From NCBI RefSeq assembly GCF_030020805.1, contig NZ_CP125098.1, positions 6,223,501 to 6,287,500 on the forward strand: a stretch of DNA of 64,000 bases. Reading direction: 5' to 3'. The DNA comes from Paenibacillus sp. RC67. GTDB taxonomy: Bacteria; Bacillota; Bacilli; Paenibacillales; NBRC-103111. The position numbers were made by a program, and so were the translations under genes. The notes under the pieces were generated by a model that saw only the letters and a program-made list of their open reading frames with translations, had not been told where the DNA came from and made no database searches. Shown here one piece after another: positions 1-8,100 of the stretch (position 1 is the stretch's first letter; every line of letters starts with the position of its first letter).

Positions 1-127
1 CGACGCCCATACCGACAATATAGTTGAGCCGCTGTACTTCCTCGGCATCCCAACAGCCCGTAGGGAGAAGAAGAACAGTACCAAGCAGCACACTTCCTAT
101 AGCTCGTTTGATGACATTGAGCTTCAA
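1..127 (-). CDS. Ger(x)C-type spore germination lipoprotein, N-terminal part only
   Basis: The 3' part lies outside the window. A TTG start at 127-125 overlaps the TGA of the upstream GerA-type gene (TTGA), so translation is probably coupled. The visible 42 residues form a lipoprotein signal: basic N-terminus (KLNVIKR), a hydrophobic run, and a lipobox ending in Cys followed by WDAEEVQRLNYIVGMGV, the conserved start of mature GerC proteins. The family supplies the outer-leaflet lipoprotein subunit of germinant receptors in the inner spore membrane. It is the third gene of a B-A-C operon. Confidence 0.85.
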   Translation of the reverse strand, partial: MKLNVIKRAIGSVLLGTVLLLPTGCWDAEEVQRLNYIVGMGV

Positions 128-1560
128 GTACCCTCATCTCCTTTTGAAGCAGGGGTTCCTCCAACGATATCGATATTGTTTTTACGAAACGGAAGACGGA
201 TGAATTTCAGCAAGCTTTCTTTTCTTCCATACTTCTCATAGCTAAAATAAGGTACGCCGAATGAGTTCGAATTAACGGCATACACCAGCATATAAAATAA
301 GGCGAGTATCGTCCCGTAAATGCCGCAAAGAGCGGAGAGTGTAAGTACGAACATACGAACGATCCTCGTCGTGCTTTGCAAATTCAAATTGACCAGGGTG
401 GATCCGGAAACAATCGCAACTGCTGCAAGAAAAGTCATGCTCGGTGACAATATACCTGCTCGAAGAGCCGCATCTCCGATAATAATCCCACCCACGACAG
501 TGATCGTAGAGCCGGTCGCTCTCGGCAGACGGGCACCAGCCTCTCTAAGCAAATCGAGCAAAAACAAACTGAGCATCATTTCAAAAAAAGCGGAAATCGG
601 CAGTCCCAGCCTAGATATTCCTATCGTTGCCAGCAGCTGGAACGGAATTTGATCCTGATTATACATCAGCAAGGAGATAAAGACGCCGGGTGAGAAGACG
701 GTGATAAAAGCGGCAAGGATCCTTAACAGCCGATTGGCAATCGCTGCGTGATAATTGAAATAGGAGTCTTCCGGACTGATGAAGAGCTCGGTTAACGTAA
801 CAGGCGCAATCATAGCGGTGGGTGTTCCTTCCATGAATACAAGGAATTTGCCCCTTACTAGACGTTCGGACGCATAGTCCGGCTTTCCTGTGAAATTACT
901 CAAAGGCAGCAGCGAATATCGATTGCCTGAAATCGCGTCCTCAAGCCTCGCGTTTCCTCCAACGAGAACCGTTTGTCCAAGGTCGTCGAGACGCTTCTGA
1001 ATGAGGTTGAGCGAAATTTCCGGCACACGGTCCTTAAAATAAAGCAAAGCCAATCGAGTTCGGGTAGTGCCATACGAGTAGTAATATTTTACGCTCAGAT
1101 CCGTGGTAGCCAACCGTTTTCGGATGAGAGCAATATTTATATCCAGCTCTTCGACAAAGCCGTCCCGGGCTCCGCGAATGGAAGGCTCTAATGCAGACTC
1201 CTCCGGTTCCCGATGCGGCCTATCCGCCATATTCATGCTGTATAGCAGCTCTCTTCTGCCGAAGTATACAAGCAGTTGTCCGCTAAAAATCAGAAAAGCA
1301 TATTCTTCCGATTTCATACGCTCGCCTTCGATGAGCATAGCACCGTTCTCGTTCAACAGCTCGTCTAATGTTTTGCTGTCTCTGGATAGACTATGGATCA
1401 GATCCGGAATGAAGTATTCACGCAAACGGCTGGTATCCACCATATTCGGCTGAAAAAATAAGACGGCGTTTTCTTCGTCCGTACCCAACTGCTCGATAGC
1501 TACATCCTCGCAATTTTCGAATGCATGACTGAGCAAATGAAATACATTCCTATCCGTCAT
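124..1560 (-). CDS. GerA-family spore germination receptor subunit (GerXA)
   Basis: Subunit A of a GerA-type germinant receptor, 478 aa. The start is the ATG at 1560, which overlaps the upstream stop (ATGA) and has an AAGGAAGG Shine-Dalgarno; a longer reading from 1656 would run inside the upstream gene. The N-terminal half is soluble, with family landmarks such as DGFVEELDINIALIRKRL and RGKFLVFMEGTPTAMIAPVTL. Membrane segments follow in the second half (ILAAFITVFSPGVFISLL, LGLPISAFFEMMLSLFLLDLLREAG, GGIIIGDAALRAGILSPSM). It forms a receptor in the spore inner membrane with the adjacent GerB- and GerC-type proteins. The germinant cannot be told from sequence. Confidence 0.93.
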   Translation of the reverse strand: MTDRNVFHLLSHAFENCEDVAIEQLGTDEENAVLFFQPNMVDTSRLREYFIPDLIHSLSRDSKTLDELLNENGAMLIEGERMKSEEYAFLIFSGQLLVYFGRRELLYSMNMADRPHREPEESALEPSIRGARDGFVEELDINIALIRKRLATTDLSVKYYYSYGTTRTRLALLYFKDRVPEISLNLIQKRLDDLGQTVLVGGNARLEDAISGNRYSLLPLSNFTGKPDYASERLVRGKFLVFMEGTPTAMIAPVTLTELFISPEDSYFNYHAAIANRLLRILAAFITVFSPGVFISLLMYNQDQIPFQLLATIGISRLGLPISAFFEMMLSLFLLDLLREAGARLPRATGSTITVVGGIIIGDAALRAGILSPSMTFLAAVAIVSGSTLVNLNLQSTTRIVRMFVLTLSALCGIYGTILALFYMLVYAVNSNSFGVPYFSYEKYGRKESLLKFIRLPFRKNNIDIVGGTPASKGDEGT

Positions 1561-2657
1561 GTGGAACCGCTCCTTCCTTGTTTTTTGATCCATGCAAGCA
1601 GCGTTACGCCCAGACTGAAGACCAAGGTGATAGTGATCGCACTCGTAAAATACCACTGGTTCAAAAACTTGACGAAATCTTTATCCGAGTGTGGGAGCAG
1701 CACGATCCCTATCATAAGAGCCGAAATAATCAAAATAAAAGTGAAGGAGGCGGTTTTCTTCGGCATATAATCTTGGATCAAATCCTTAACTATAAAAATG
1801 GACAGCGATAGTCGGATAAAAGCACCCGAGAGCCATTGAAAGATCGATAAGAAATCAACATGCTCCACATAATGTCCGATCCGAACAAGCCGCCATTCCT
1901 CGTAAGCCGGGTATCTCAATCGCGCCGCCTCATCCGGGCCAAATTCAGCTATCGCTCCTATTAGGGGACCAACCGTTAATCCTACAAGCACCCATAATGT
2001 GAACAGTAAATGCCGGAATTTCAGCTGCTCCTGTACATGATGTTGAAGAAGAAGCACAAGGACTAATTCAACCATCCCTCCTCCTACAATAAACATCCCA
2101 TGCGCAACAGGGCTGAATCCATTTTCCAATATAGGCAAAAGGTAATGATAATGCTTACGCGGAATATTTACCGTTGCGACAAAAATGCCAAATAAGACTA
2201 CAAGGGGCAGCAGAAAAATACCACATCTTGCAATCGTTCGTATACCTGAATAAGCCGCCCATATGCAGACACCCATAAGTGATAAAGTGATGAACCAGGT
2301 AGGGGTATCGGGAAGAAACATGCTCTTCACCCATGCAACCGTATCTACGATGGTTATCGTACCGATAGCAAACATATATAGTATTACGGGAATCCGAAGG
2401 ATTGAGGATAGAATCTTGCCGTACTTTCGCCTCACCCATCCAAATATCGGCTCCATGTTCGTTTTCTTCATTACATAAAGAAGCAGCGGCAGCCAGCAGG
2501 TCATAATCAAGCCTACACATATAACCGAAATCCAGGCGCTGCGCCCTCCAATCCCAAGCAAAAACGGAATCACGATCACGTGATCCATGAGACCGGAAGA
2601 AAGCATAAAGAGGGTAACAAGCTGATGAAGATTTAGGCCTCTCTGGTTAGTATCCAT
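1557..2657 (-). CDS. GerB-family spore germination permease (GerXB)
   Basis: Integral membrane subunit B of a germinant receptor, 366 aa, of the amino acid/polyamine/organocation permease-like family; about ten hydrophobic segments are visible. The N-terminus (NQRGLNLHQLVTLFMLSSGLMDHVIV) and the RIPVILYMFAIG segment fit the spore permease family. The ATG at 2657 has a GGTGGT Shine-Dalgarno nearby. It is the first gene of the operon and overlaps the GerA-type gene by four bases. Most described receptors run A-B-C, so the B-A-C order here is less common. It probably binds or senses the germinant; the ligand is unknown. Confidence 0.92.
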   Translation of the reverse strand: MDTNQRGLNLHQLVTLFMLSSGLMDHVIVIPFLLGIGGRSAWISVICVGLIMTCWLPLLLYVMKKTNMEPIFGWVRRKYGKILSSILRIPVILYMFAIGTITIVDTVAWVKSMFLPDTPTWFITLSLMGVCIWAAYSGIRTIARCGIFLLPLVVLFGIFVATVNIPRKHYHYLLPILENGFSPVAHGMFIVGGGMVELVLVLLLQHHVQEQLKFRHLLFTLWVLVGLTVGPLIGAIAEFGPDEAARLRYPAYEEWRLVRIGHYVEHVDFLSIFQWLSGAFIRLSLSIFIVKDLIQDYMPKKTASFTFILIISALMIGIVLLPHSDKDFVKFLNQWYFTSAITITLVFSLGVTLLAWIKKQGRSGST

Positions 2658-2836
2658 GTATGACCACCGATATCATTTTTTTTGAAAATAGGCACAGGTT
2701 AGCCGTATTATTCCTCAGATGGTTTACTTTATACTTTCTGTTCAACGTCGGAACCGAATTCATTATATAAAAAAAGGAAATCCCAATAATATATTGAATA
2801 TTTTACCAACCATTATTGGAAAGGAGCATTAAACAA

Positions 2837-2896
2837 ATGGTTATTCATAGTTGTCATTGCTTTAGTGTGTGCAGGAAAAGAAGCTCCCTCTTTTAA
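2837..2896 (+). CDS. Putative 19-aa leader peptide
   Basis: A short reading frame with an excellent Shine-Dalgarno (AAAGGAG, eight bases before the ATG) encodes MVIHSCHCFSVCRKRSSLF and stops at 2894-2896. Its last codons cover the left arm of a stem-loop whose right arm is the Shine-Dalgarno of the downstream phosphotransferase gene. This is the layout of translational attenuators in front of erm and cat resistance genes. It is inferred from layout only; no homologue is known to me. Confidence 0.45.
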   Translation: MVIHSCHCFSVCRKRSSLF

Positions 2897-2918
2897 TTTC
2901 ATTAAGCTTAGAGAGGGA
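2885..2918 (+). promoter_or_regulatory. Stem-loop that can hide the ribosome binding site of the phosphotransferase gene
   Basis: TCCCTCT at 2885-2891 is fully complementary to AGAGGGA at 2912-2918, and the pairing can extend by a G-U and an A-U pair. The right arm contains GAGGGA, the only Shine-Dalgarno for the ATG at 2928. A ribosome on the 19-codon leader would open the left arm. A second inverted repeat, CCAATAAT (2783-2790) with ATTATTGG (2812-2819), lies upstream in the probable 5' untranslated region. Confidence 0.45.
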
Positions 2919-2927
2919 CGAGTGAAT

Positions 2928-3929
2928 ATGGAGCAAGAAATTAAAGCTTTATTCAATGAACAAATCATTAAAACCGGTGCAGTCCAATTTGGTGTTGAGA
3001 TGGAGAACTTAACTTTTATAGGGGCTTGGCAAAACTTTATTTACGAATACGAAAAAGATGAGGCTTGCTATATCTTGAGATTCACCCCAAGCTCCCATCG
3101 AAGCAAAGATCAGATTACAGGAGAATTGGACTGGATTTTATATTTAGCGAAAAACGGTATTTCTGTGTCAAAGCCAATACGGTCTACCCAAGGGAAATAT
3201 ACAGAGCTTATTTATGGCGAGGATACCTATTTTACCGTTGCATCCTTCGTTAAAGCTGAAGGGAACAAATTGGGATATCCCGAGTGTTTGCATGATAATC
3301 AGTTGTATCAAGAGCTCGGACGAATGACAGGAAAAATGCATGCGTTATCTAAAAGCTACAAGCCCCAAAGCGAGTCAACACGAAGGCATGATTGGACTCA
3401 CAACTATTATCTGCAAAACATGAGGAGATTTGTTCCTTTAGAGCAAAGCCTAGTTCATGAAAGTAGTGACAAGCTAATCAAACGGATAAAGGATACTTTA
3501 TCCAAAAGTGACCATTGCTACGGTCTGATCCATGGTGACATCGGTGTCGGCAACTTTGTGGTGAACAATGGAGACATTACTCTTTTCGATTTTGACGAGG
3601 CCCAATATAGTTGGTTTATCGAGGATATAGCGATACAACTGTATTACCTGGTTTATGTATATGGCGGAGAAGAAGGAAAAGACAAGAGAGTAGAGCAAGC
3701 CCATCGATTTATGAGCTATTTTTTACGGGGATATACTCAGTACAACACGTTTGAAGAGGAATGGTTAAAGCTAATCCCACTTTTCCTGCAGCTAAGAGAA
3801 ATCATTGTGTATACAGGAATGTACCGCAGTTCAGATTTAACGAAGCTTAACCCATGGGCAAGAGATTATTTGTCCCAAAGCAAGGAAAGAATCGAAAAAT
3901 GGTTACCCATCGTAAATATATGGACTTAA
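2928..3929 (+). CDS. APH-fold phosphotransferase (aminoglycoside/homoserine/fructosamine kinase-like)
   Basis: A 333-aa kinase of the aminoglycoside phosphotransferase superfamily. The catalytic loop HGDIGVGN is at about residues 202-209 (H202, D204, N209) and the metal-binding DFD at about 221-223. The N-terminal lobe has the IYEYEKDEACYILRFTPSSHR strand-loop expected around the ATP-binding lysine or arginine. Substrate cannot be assigned: the family includes SrkA-like stress kinases, homoserine and choline kinases and antibiotic phosphotransferases. I chose the ATG at 2928, behind GAGGGA, over the upstream in-frame ATG at 2865, which has no ribosome binding site. It is transcribed alone and ends before a bidirectional terminator. 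The attenuator-like leader suggests inducible translation. Confidence 0.85.
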   Translation: MEQEIKALFNEQIIKTGAVQFGVEMENLTFIGAWQNFIYEYEKDEACYILRFTPSSHRSKDQITGELDWILYLAKNGISVSKPIRSTQGKYTELIYGEDTYFTVASFVKAEGNKLGYPECLHDNQLYQELGRMTGKMHALSKSYKPQSESTRRHDWTHNYYLQNMRRFVPLEQSLVHESSDKLIKRIKDTLSKSDHCYGLIHGDIGVGNFVVNNGDITLFDFDEAQYSWFIEDIAIQLYYLVYVYGGEEGKDKRVEQAHRFMSYFLRGYTQYNTFEEEWLKLIPLFLQLREIIVYTGMYRSSDLTKLNPWARDYLSQSKERIEKWLPIVNIWT

Positions 3930-3980
3930 GCTTGTCAACGGTAGCTTCGTTAAGATCGTAAAAATACAGTAGTAAAATTA

Positions 3981-4040
3981 AAGCAGCTGCTCTATTAAGG
4001 ACTTTATTTCCCGTCCTAGACCGCAGCTGCCTTATTATTT
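3981..4040. terminator. Bidirectional terminator
   Basis: GCAGCTGC (3983-3990) pairs with GCAGCTGC (4023-4030), with an inner AGGAC/GTCCT pairing. A T-rich tail follows on the plus strand. It sits between the convergent kinase and FadR-type genes. Confidence 0.7.
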
Positions 4041-4067
4041 AGAACCTCTTGCGCAATAATGAATGCT

Positions 4068-4781
4068 TTACTTCTTCAGAAATTTCAACAACACTTGCTC
4101 AACATGGAACAAATGGTGCCGCATCGCTTCCTGGGCCCCTGCCGGATCGCGGTTCAGTATCGCTTGATAGATTGCTTTATGCTCCTTCAGCAGCTGCTTG
4201 GAGACCGTTTTGCTTGAATACATTTGCAGTCTTCTTGTTTCACGGATCGCCGCTTGCATTTGAGTTGAAATAGAATCGATCATTCGCCCCATAATGGAGT
4301 TATGCGTCGCCTGAGCTAGAGTCAGATGGAACAGCATATCAGAGCGCTCTCCCTCCTCTTCATTGCCCAGGAAATCTTCCATATTGCGCAGTACCGCTTC
4401 GAATTTGGCAATATCCTCATCCGTTCGCTTCTCGGCCGCTAATGCGGCATTGGAGATTTCAAGCGCCTTACGCGCTTCAATCAATTCCACAACCGTCTCA
4501 CGACTCATAAGCAGTGAATCGAACACTGGGAGATCCACATCCTGCGATTCAATGCTGCGGACATAGCTGCCCTCGCCTTGATGAATTTCTACCAACCCCA
4601 TTGCTTTTAAAGCGCTAAGCGCTTCTCTAACAGTAGACCTTCCAACCTGAAAGCGTTCGGACAGCTCTTTGGCTGAAGGAAGCTTTTGGCCCGGCGTCAA
4701 GGCGCCGTTCACAATCTGTTCCTTAATTTGATCCGCTATGACTTCATATATTTTACGCGACGATATTTTTTGAATTTCCAA
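4068..4781 (-). CDS. FadR-subfamily GntR transcriptional regulator
   Basis: A metabolite-responsive repressor or activator of the GntR superfamily. The N-terminal winged helix-turn-helix is clear (LPSAKELSERFQVGRSTVREAL, then GLVEIHQGEGSYV), followed by an all-helical FCD ligand domain with the usual acidic and histidine landmarks (DMLFHLTLAQATHN; EHKAIYQAI; AMRHHLFHVEQ). Two starts are possible. The GTG at 4790 abuts its AGGGG. The TTG at 4781 has AGGGG eight bases upstream and yields MEIQKISSRKIYEVI, a typical beginning, so I prefer it (237 aa). The ligand and regulon are not evident; the neighbours are sugar genes. Confidence 0.88.
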   Translation of the reverse strand: MEIQKISSRKIYEVIADQIKEQIVNGALTPGQKLPSAKELSERFQVGRSTVREALSALKAMGLVEIHQGEGSYVRSIESQDVDLPVFDSLLMSRETVVELIEARKALEISNAALAAEKRTDEDIAKFEAVLRNMEDFLGNEEEGERSDMLFHLTLAQATHNSIMGRMIDSISTQMQAAIRETRRLQMYSSKTVSKQLLKEHKAIYQAILNRDPAGAQEAMRHHLFHVEQVLLKFLKK

Positions 4782-4932
4782 ATCGGCCACCCCTATAACG
4801 AAATTAACCGTACCTTATCACACGTTTATTATACCCATCCCGCCGCATAATGCCAATTGTTCCCTAAAAGTCCGTCAAATTTTATAATAAAAACTTGAAC
4901 TTTTGTTTTCATCCGTAATTGTGCTATTCAAG

Positions 4933-5805
4933 CTAAATATACCCTGTTGCCGATTGACGATAAAGTCCCGGCGTCATCCCCACCGTCTTGCGAAAGAGCC
5001 GGATGAAATAATTATAGTCGTTGAAGCCAACTTGAGAAGCAACCTCAGGAACCGGCAGCGAGCTTTCCATCAGAAGCCGCTTGGCTAGCTCCATACGTAA
5101 GGCATGATGATATTGAAGAGGACTTAGACCCGTATGCTTCTTTAGACAGCGCGCTGCATAATCAAAGTTGAAATGGAGCTCCTCCGCCATACGCAGTGCT
5201 TGGAACGAATCCGAAACACGCTGCTCCAAATATGCCTTTACCTGTTCTGAAATCATATAAGAACGGGTTGAACGACGCTGCTCACGCACGCCAGCCTGTA
5301 TTTGCGATAACAGCCTCCCCAAGACAACCTGTAAGTCCACCGCATGCTCCTGTGTAAGGCTCTCACGAAGCCGGAGCATCTCATTGATGAAAGGAACAAG
5401 CGGTTTCTTATCGACTGCCCCGTACTTGGGCAAAAATAAAAATTGCTCGGCAGGCGTCAGATCGCTATCCGTCCCTCTGCGAACGTGCGTCGACCAAGGG
5501 ATATGCTTCTCCGGCAGCAGTGCAACAGGTCGCTGATGACGAAAATGCAGCCAATACAGTTCTGTATCCTCAGTACAAGGACGGTGTCCAAAATGAGTTC
5601 GCCCCGGCTCAAGCAGCAGCATTTGTCCCGCTCCTATGTCATAAGGGGTATCATCCTCCGTCATATACAGCGTCCCGCTGCAAACGAGAATAAGGTCGTA
5701 AACCTCGAAGCAGCGCTCAAAATGCTGCATCCCTTTCTTCCATATCGAATATCCAGCCGTTAAAAACTGGGGCAGAGGGGGTATGGCAAGCTGTACAATA
5801 TCCAT
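4933..5805 (-). CDS. AraC-family transcriptional regulator
   Basis: A 290-aa regulator with an N-terminal cupin-like sensing domain (YDIGAGQMLLLEPGRTHFG) and a C-terminal pair of AraC helix-turn-helices (from about residue 190, ending with VASQVGFNDYNYFIRLFRKTVGMTPGLYR). The start has GGGAGGT eight bases upstream. It is divergent from the GHL6 glycosidase gene and most likely controls it in response to a sugar; the inducer is unknown. Confidence 0.9.
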   Translation of the reverse strand: MDIVQLAIPPLPQFLTAGYSIWKKGMQHFERCFEVYDLILVCSGTLYMTEDDTPYDIGAGQMLLLEPGRTHFGHRPCTEDTELYWLHFRHQRPVALLPEKHIPWSTHVRRGTDSDLTPAEQFLFLPKYGAVDKKPLVPFINEMLRLRESLTQEHAVDLQVVLGRLLSQIQAGVREQRRSTRSYMISEQVKAYLEQRVSDSFQALRMAEELHFNFDYAARCLKKHTGLSPLQYHHALRMELAKRLLMESSLPVPEVASQVGFNDYNYFIRLFRKTVGMTPGLYRQSATGYI

Positions 5806-5956
5806 CTTTACCTCCCTGGGAAGGGCATATTAGTTTCTTTTATATAAGTGTAGTTTACAAGACGTCTAAACTCAATCCATGATTCGGTCTTAATTATGCT
5901 ATAAAAGGTCGTACAATTAACTATTCCTTCATCCCCATCTACTTTATAGTTGAGAT

Positions 5957-5971
5957 ATGTAATCGCTAACA
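5957..5971 (+). promoter_or_regulatory. Catabolite-responsive element (cre) match
   Basis: ATGTAATCGCTAACA fits the Bacillus cre consensus WTGNAANCGNWNNCW at every fixed position. It lies 48 bp before the glycosidase start, where CcpA would repress transcription during growth on preferred sugars. Inference from the motif alone. Confidence 0.5.
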
Positions 5972-6018
5972 AATCACCATCATAGGACACCACCTAACAT
6001 AAAGGAGCGTGCTAATCA

Positions 6019-7989
6019 ATGCGTTTTCGTCAGGTTCATCTGGATTTTCATACTTCTGAAGCCATTCCTCATATCGGCCGTCAGTTTTCAAAGCAACAAT
6101 TCCAGGCCATGCTCCAAAAAGGCAGCGTAGACTCCATTACCGTATTCTCGAAATGCCATCATGGCTGGGCATACCATCCATCGGAAGCGAATGAAATTCA
6201 TCCCGAGCTGGACTTCGACCTTCTCGGTGCTATGATTGAAGCCGCTCATGAAATCGGTGTCAAAACACCTGTCTACATATCCGCCGGACTGGACGAGAAG
6301 CTGACTCGTCGCCATCCCGAATGGCTTATTCGGGACATCAACGATAATACGAATTGGGTAGACGGCTTTATGAAGCCGGGCTATCATCAATTTTGCTTTA
6401 ATACGCCTTATCTGGAGATTTTGGTCAACCAAGTGGAAGAAGTCGTGCGGAACTATGATGCTGACGGCATCTTTCTGGATATTGTGGGCGTACGCCAATG
6501 CTACTGCCACTCCTGCGTCCAGACGCTTCGCAATGAAGGCCAAGATCCCCGCAATAAAGAGGCAGTGCTTGCGCTCGGCGAGCGAACGTATACTAATTAT
6601 TCGACCCGGATTCGCGAAGCAATAGATCGAATCAAACCCGGGTTGCCCGTCTTCCATAACGGCGGTCACATTCGGCGCGGCAGACGCGACTTGGCTCAGA
6701 TGAACTCGCATCTGGAGCTGGAGTCTCTGCCAACTGGGGGCTGGGGCTACGATCATTTCCCACTATCCGCCCGTTACGCGCAAGGACTCGGGATGGATTT
6801 TCTCGGCATGACCGGTAAATTTCATACCACTTGGGGTGAGTTCGGCGGCTATAAGCATCCAAACGCGCTGCGATACGAAACCGCATTGAGCATTGCGAAC
6901 GGAGCATGCTGCTCAATTGGAGATCAGCTGCACCCAGAGGGGCTGATGGATCCCGCAACTTATGAGCTGATTGGAGCAGCATACCGAGAAGTTGAGCAAA
7001 AGGAAGCTTGGTGCAGCGGAACGAAGAACATTGCTGACGTGGCGTTGCTATCCTGTGAGGCGGCCGTCTCACAAAAGGAAGAGAAACGCGGAGACCGTAC
7101 AGGAACATCGGATGCCGGCGCCGTGCGAATGCTGCTTGAAGGGAAAATATTATTCGACGTAGTCGATTTGGAAAGCGACTTCTCCCAGTACAAGGTAGTC
7201 GTATTGCCAGACCAAATAACCGTGAATCCCATACTGCAAACAAAATTGAACGACTTTTTCGCTAAGGGCGGTAAAGTTCTGGCAACAGGGCGTTCGGGCT
7301 TAAATGAGGCTGGCGACGCATTCGCCATTGATCTGGGAGCTGCATGGGAGCAAGAGAATCCCTATAAACCGGATTATTTCCGCCCGCACTTTGAACTCAG
7401 CAGTCTGCAGAATGCAGCCTTCATCTTCTATTCCGAGGGGCAGCAGGTTCGCTTGACGAACGGAACTTTACTCGGACATCGTGAGAACCCTTACTTTAAC
7501 CGCGACGTATTTACGTTCTGCTCCCACCAGCACACACCTAGCGCTCAGCAGGATAACGGCCCGGGCATGATAGAGAGCTCCAACGGCATTTATTTCGCCT
7601 GGAATGTATTCGCCGATTATGCCGATAAGGGGAGCCTTGCTTTGAAGGAGTGCGTACTGTACGCCTTAAACCGACTGCTGCCAGACAAAACTTTGAACAC
7701 CAATCTGCCTGCGCAAGGCATTGTAACTCTAATGGAACAGCCAGCAGAACAGCGCTTCGTCAATCATCTGCTCTATGCCACTCCAGTGAAACGCGGCTCT
7801 GGGGTCGAGGTGATTGAGGACTTGATTCCGATATACGATACTCAAGTCACTCTGAAGCTTGATAAGCCTATCCGCCGGGTCTACTTGGCGCCGCAGATGG
7901 AAGACCTACCCTTTGACGCCAGTAACGGAACCATCCGCTATACGCTGCCCAAGCTGGAATGCCATCAGATGGTTGTATTGGAGAGTTAA
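6019..7989 (+). CDS. GHL6-type glycoside hydrolase with GH42-like trimerisation domain
   Basis: A 656-aa predicted cytoplasmic glycosidase with no signal peptide. Residues 1 to about 330 resemble the hypothetical glycosyl hydrolase family GHL6, a TIM barrel with WRY-like motifs: VDSITVFSKCHHGWAYHPS, DADGIFLDIVG (candidate catalytic Asp) and CYCHSC. From about residue 345 there is a beta-galactosidase-trimerisation-like region (VVLPDQITVNPILQTKLNDFFAKGGKVLATG). Proteins of this type are often labelled alpha-L-fucosidase or beta-galactosidase without proof, so the substrate stays open. ATG at 6019 follows AAAGGAG. It is monocistronic, with a divergent AraC regulator and a cre site upstream. Confidence 0.8.
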   Translation: MRFRQVHLDFHTSEAIPHIGRQFSKQQFQAMLQKGSVDSITVFSKCHHGWAYHPSEANEIHPELDFDLLGAMIEAAHEIGVKTPVYISAGLDEKLTRRHPEWLIRDINDNTNWVDGFMKPGYHQFCFNTPYLEILVNQVEEVVRNYDADGIFLDIVGVRQCYCHSCVQTLRNEGQDPRNKEAVLALGERTYTNYSTRIREAIDRIKPGLPVFHNGGHIRRGRRDLAQMNSHLELESLPTGGWGYDHFPLSARYAQGLGMDFLGMTGKFHTTWGEFGGYKHPNALRYETALSIANGACCSIGDQLHPEGLMDPATYELIGAAYREVEQKEAWCSGTKNIADVALLSCEAAVSQKEEKRGDRTGTSDAGAVRMLLEGKILFDVVDLESDFSQYKVVVLPDQITVNPILQTKLNDFFAKGGKVLATGRSGLNEAGDAFAIDLGAAWEQENPYKPDYFRPHFELSSLQNAAFIFYSEGQQVRLTNGTLLGHRENPYFNRDVFTFCSHQHTPSAQQDNGPGMIESSNGIYFAWNVFADYADKGSLALKECVLYALNRLLPDKTLNTNLPAQGIVTLMEQPAEQRFVNHLLYATPVKRGSGVEVIEDLIPIYDTQVTLKLDKPIRRVYLAPQMEDLPFDASNGTIRYTLPKLECHQMVVLES

Positions 7990-8030
7990 ATTCAATCTCA
8001 AATAACCCCCTGAAACTTATAAAGTTTGTC

Positions 8031-8068
8031 AAAAAAGGTGCTCGCTTATTCATGCGAGCACCTTTTTT
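8031..8068. terminator. Bidirectional terminator
   Basis: GGTGCTCGC (8037-8045) and GCGAGCACC (8054-8062) form a perfect 9-bp stem flanked by A6 and T6, so it can end both convergent genes. Confidence 0.9.
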
Positions 8069-8100
8069 AAATTAATGAATAGCAGCCTAACTGTCTGCTC

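Noticed and set aside
2838..2927. Hydrophobic in-frame extension (WLFIVVIALVCAG) before the APH-fold kinase
   Set aside because: It has no start codon with a ribosome site in that frame, and a signal peptide would not suit a cytoplasmic kinase.
6088..7328. Long antisense ORFs (up to 222 aa) across the GHL6 gene
   Set aside because: They lie wholly inside a recognised gene, lack ribosome sites and show no protein-like composition.
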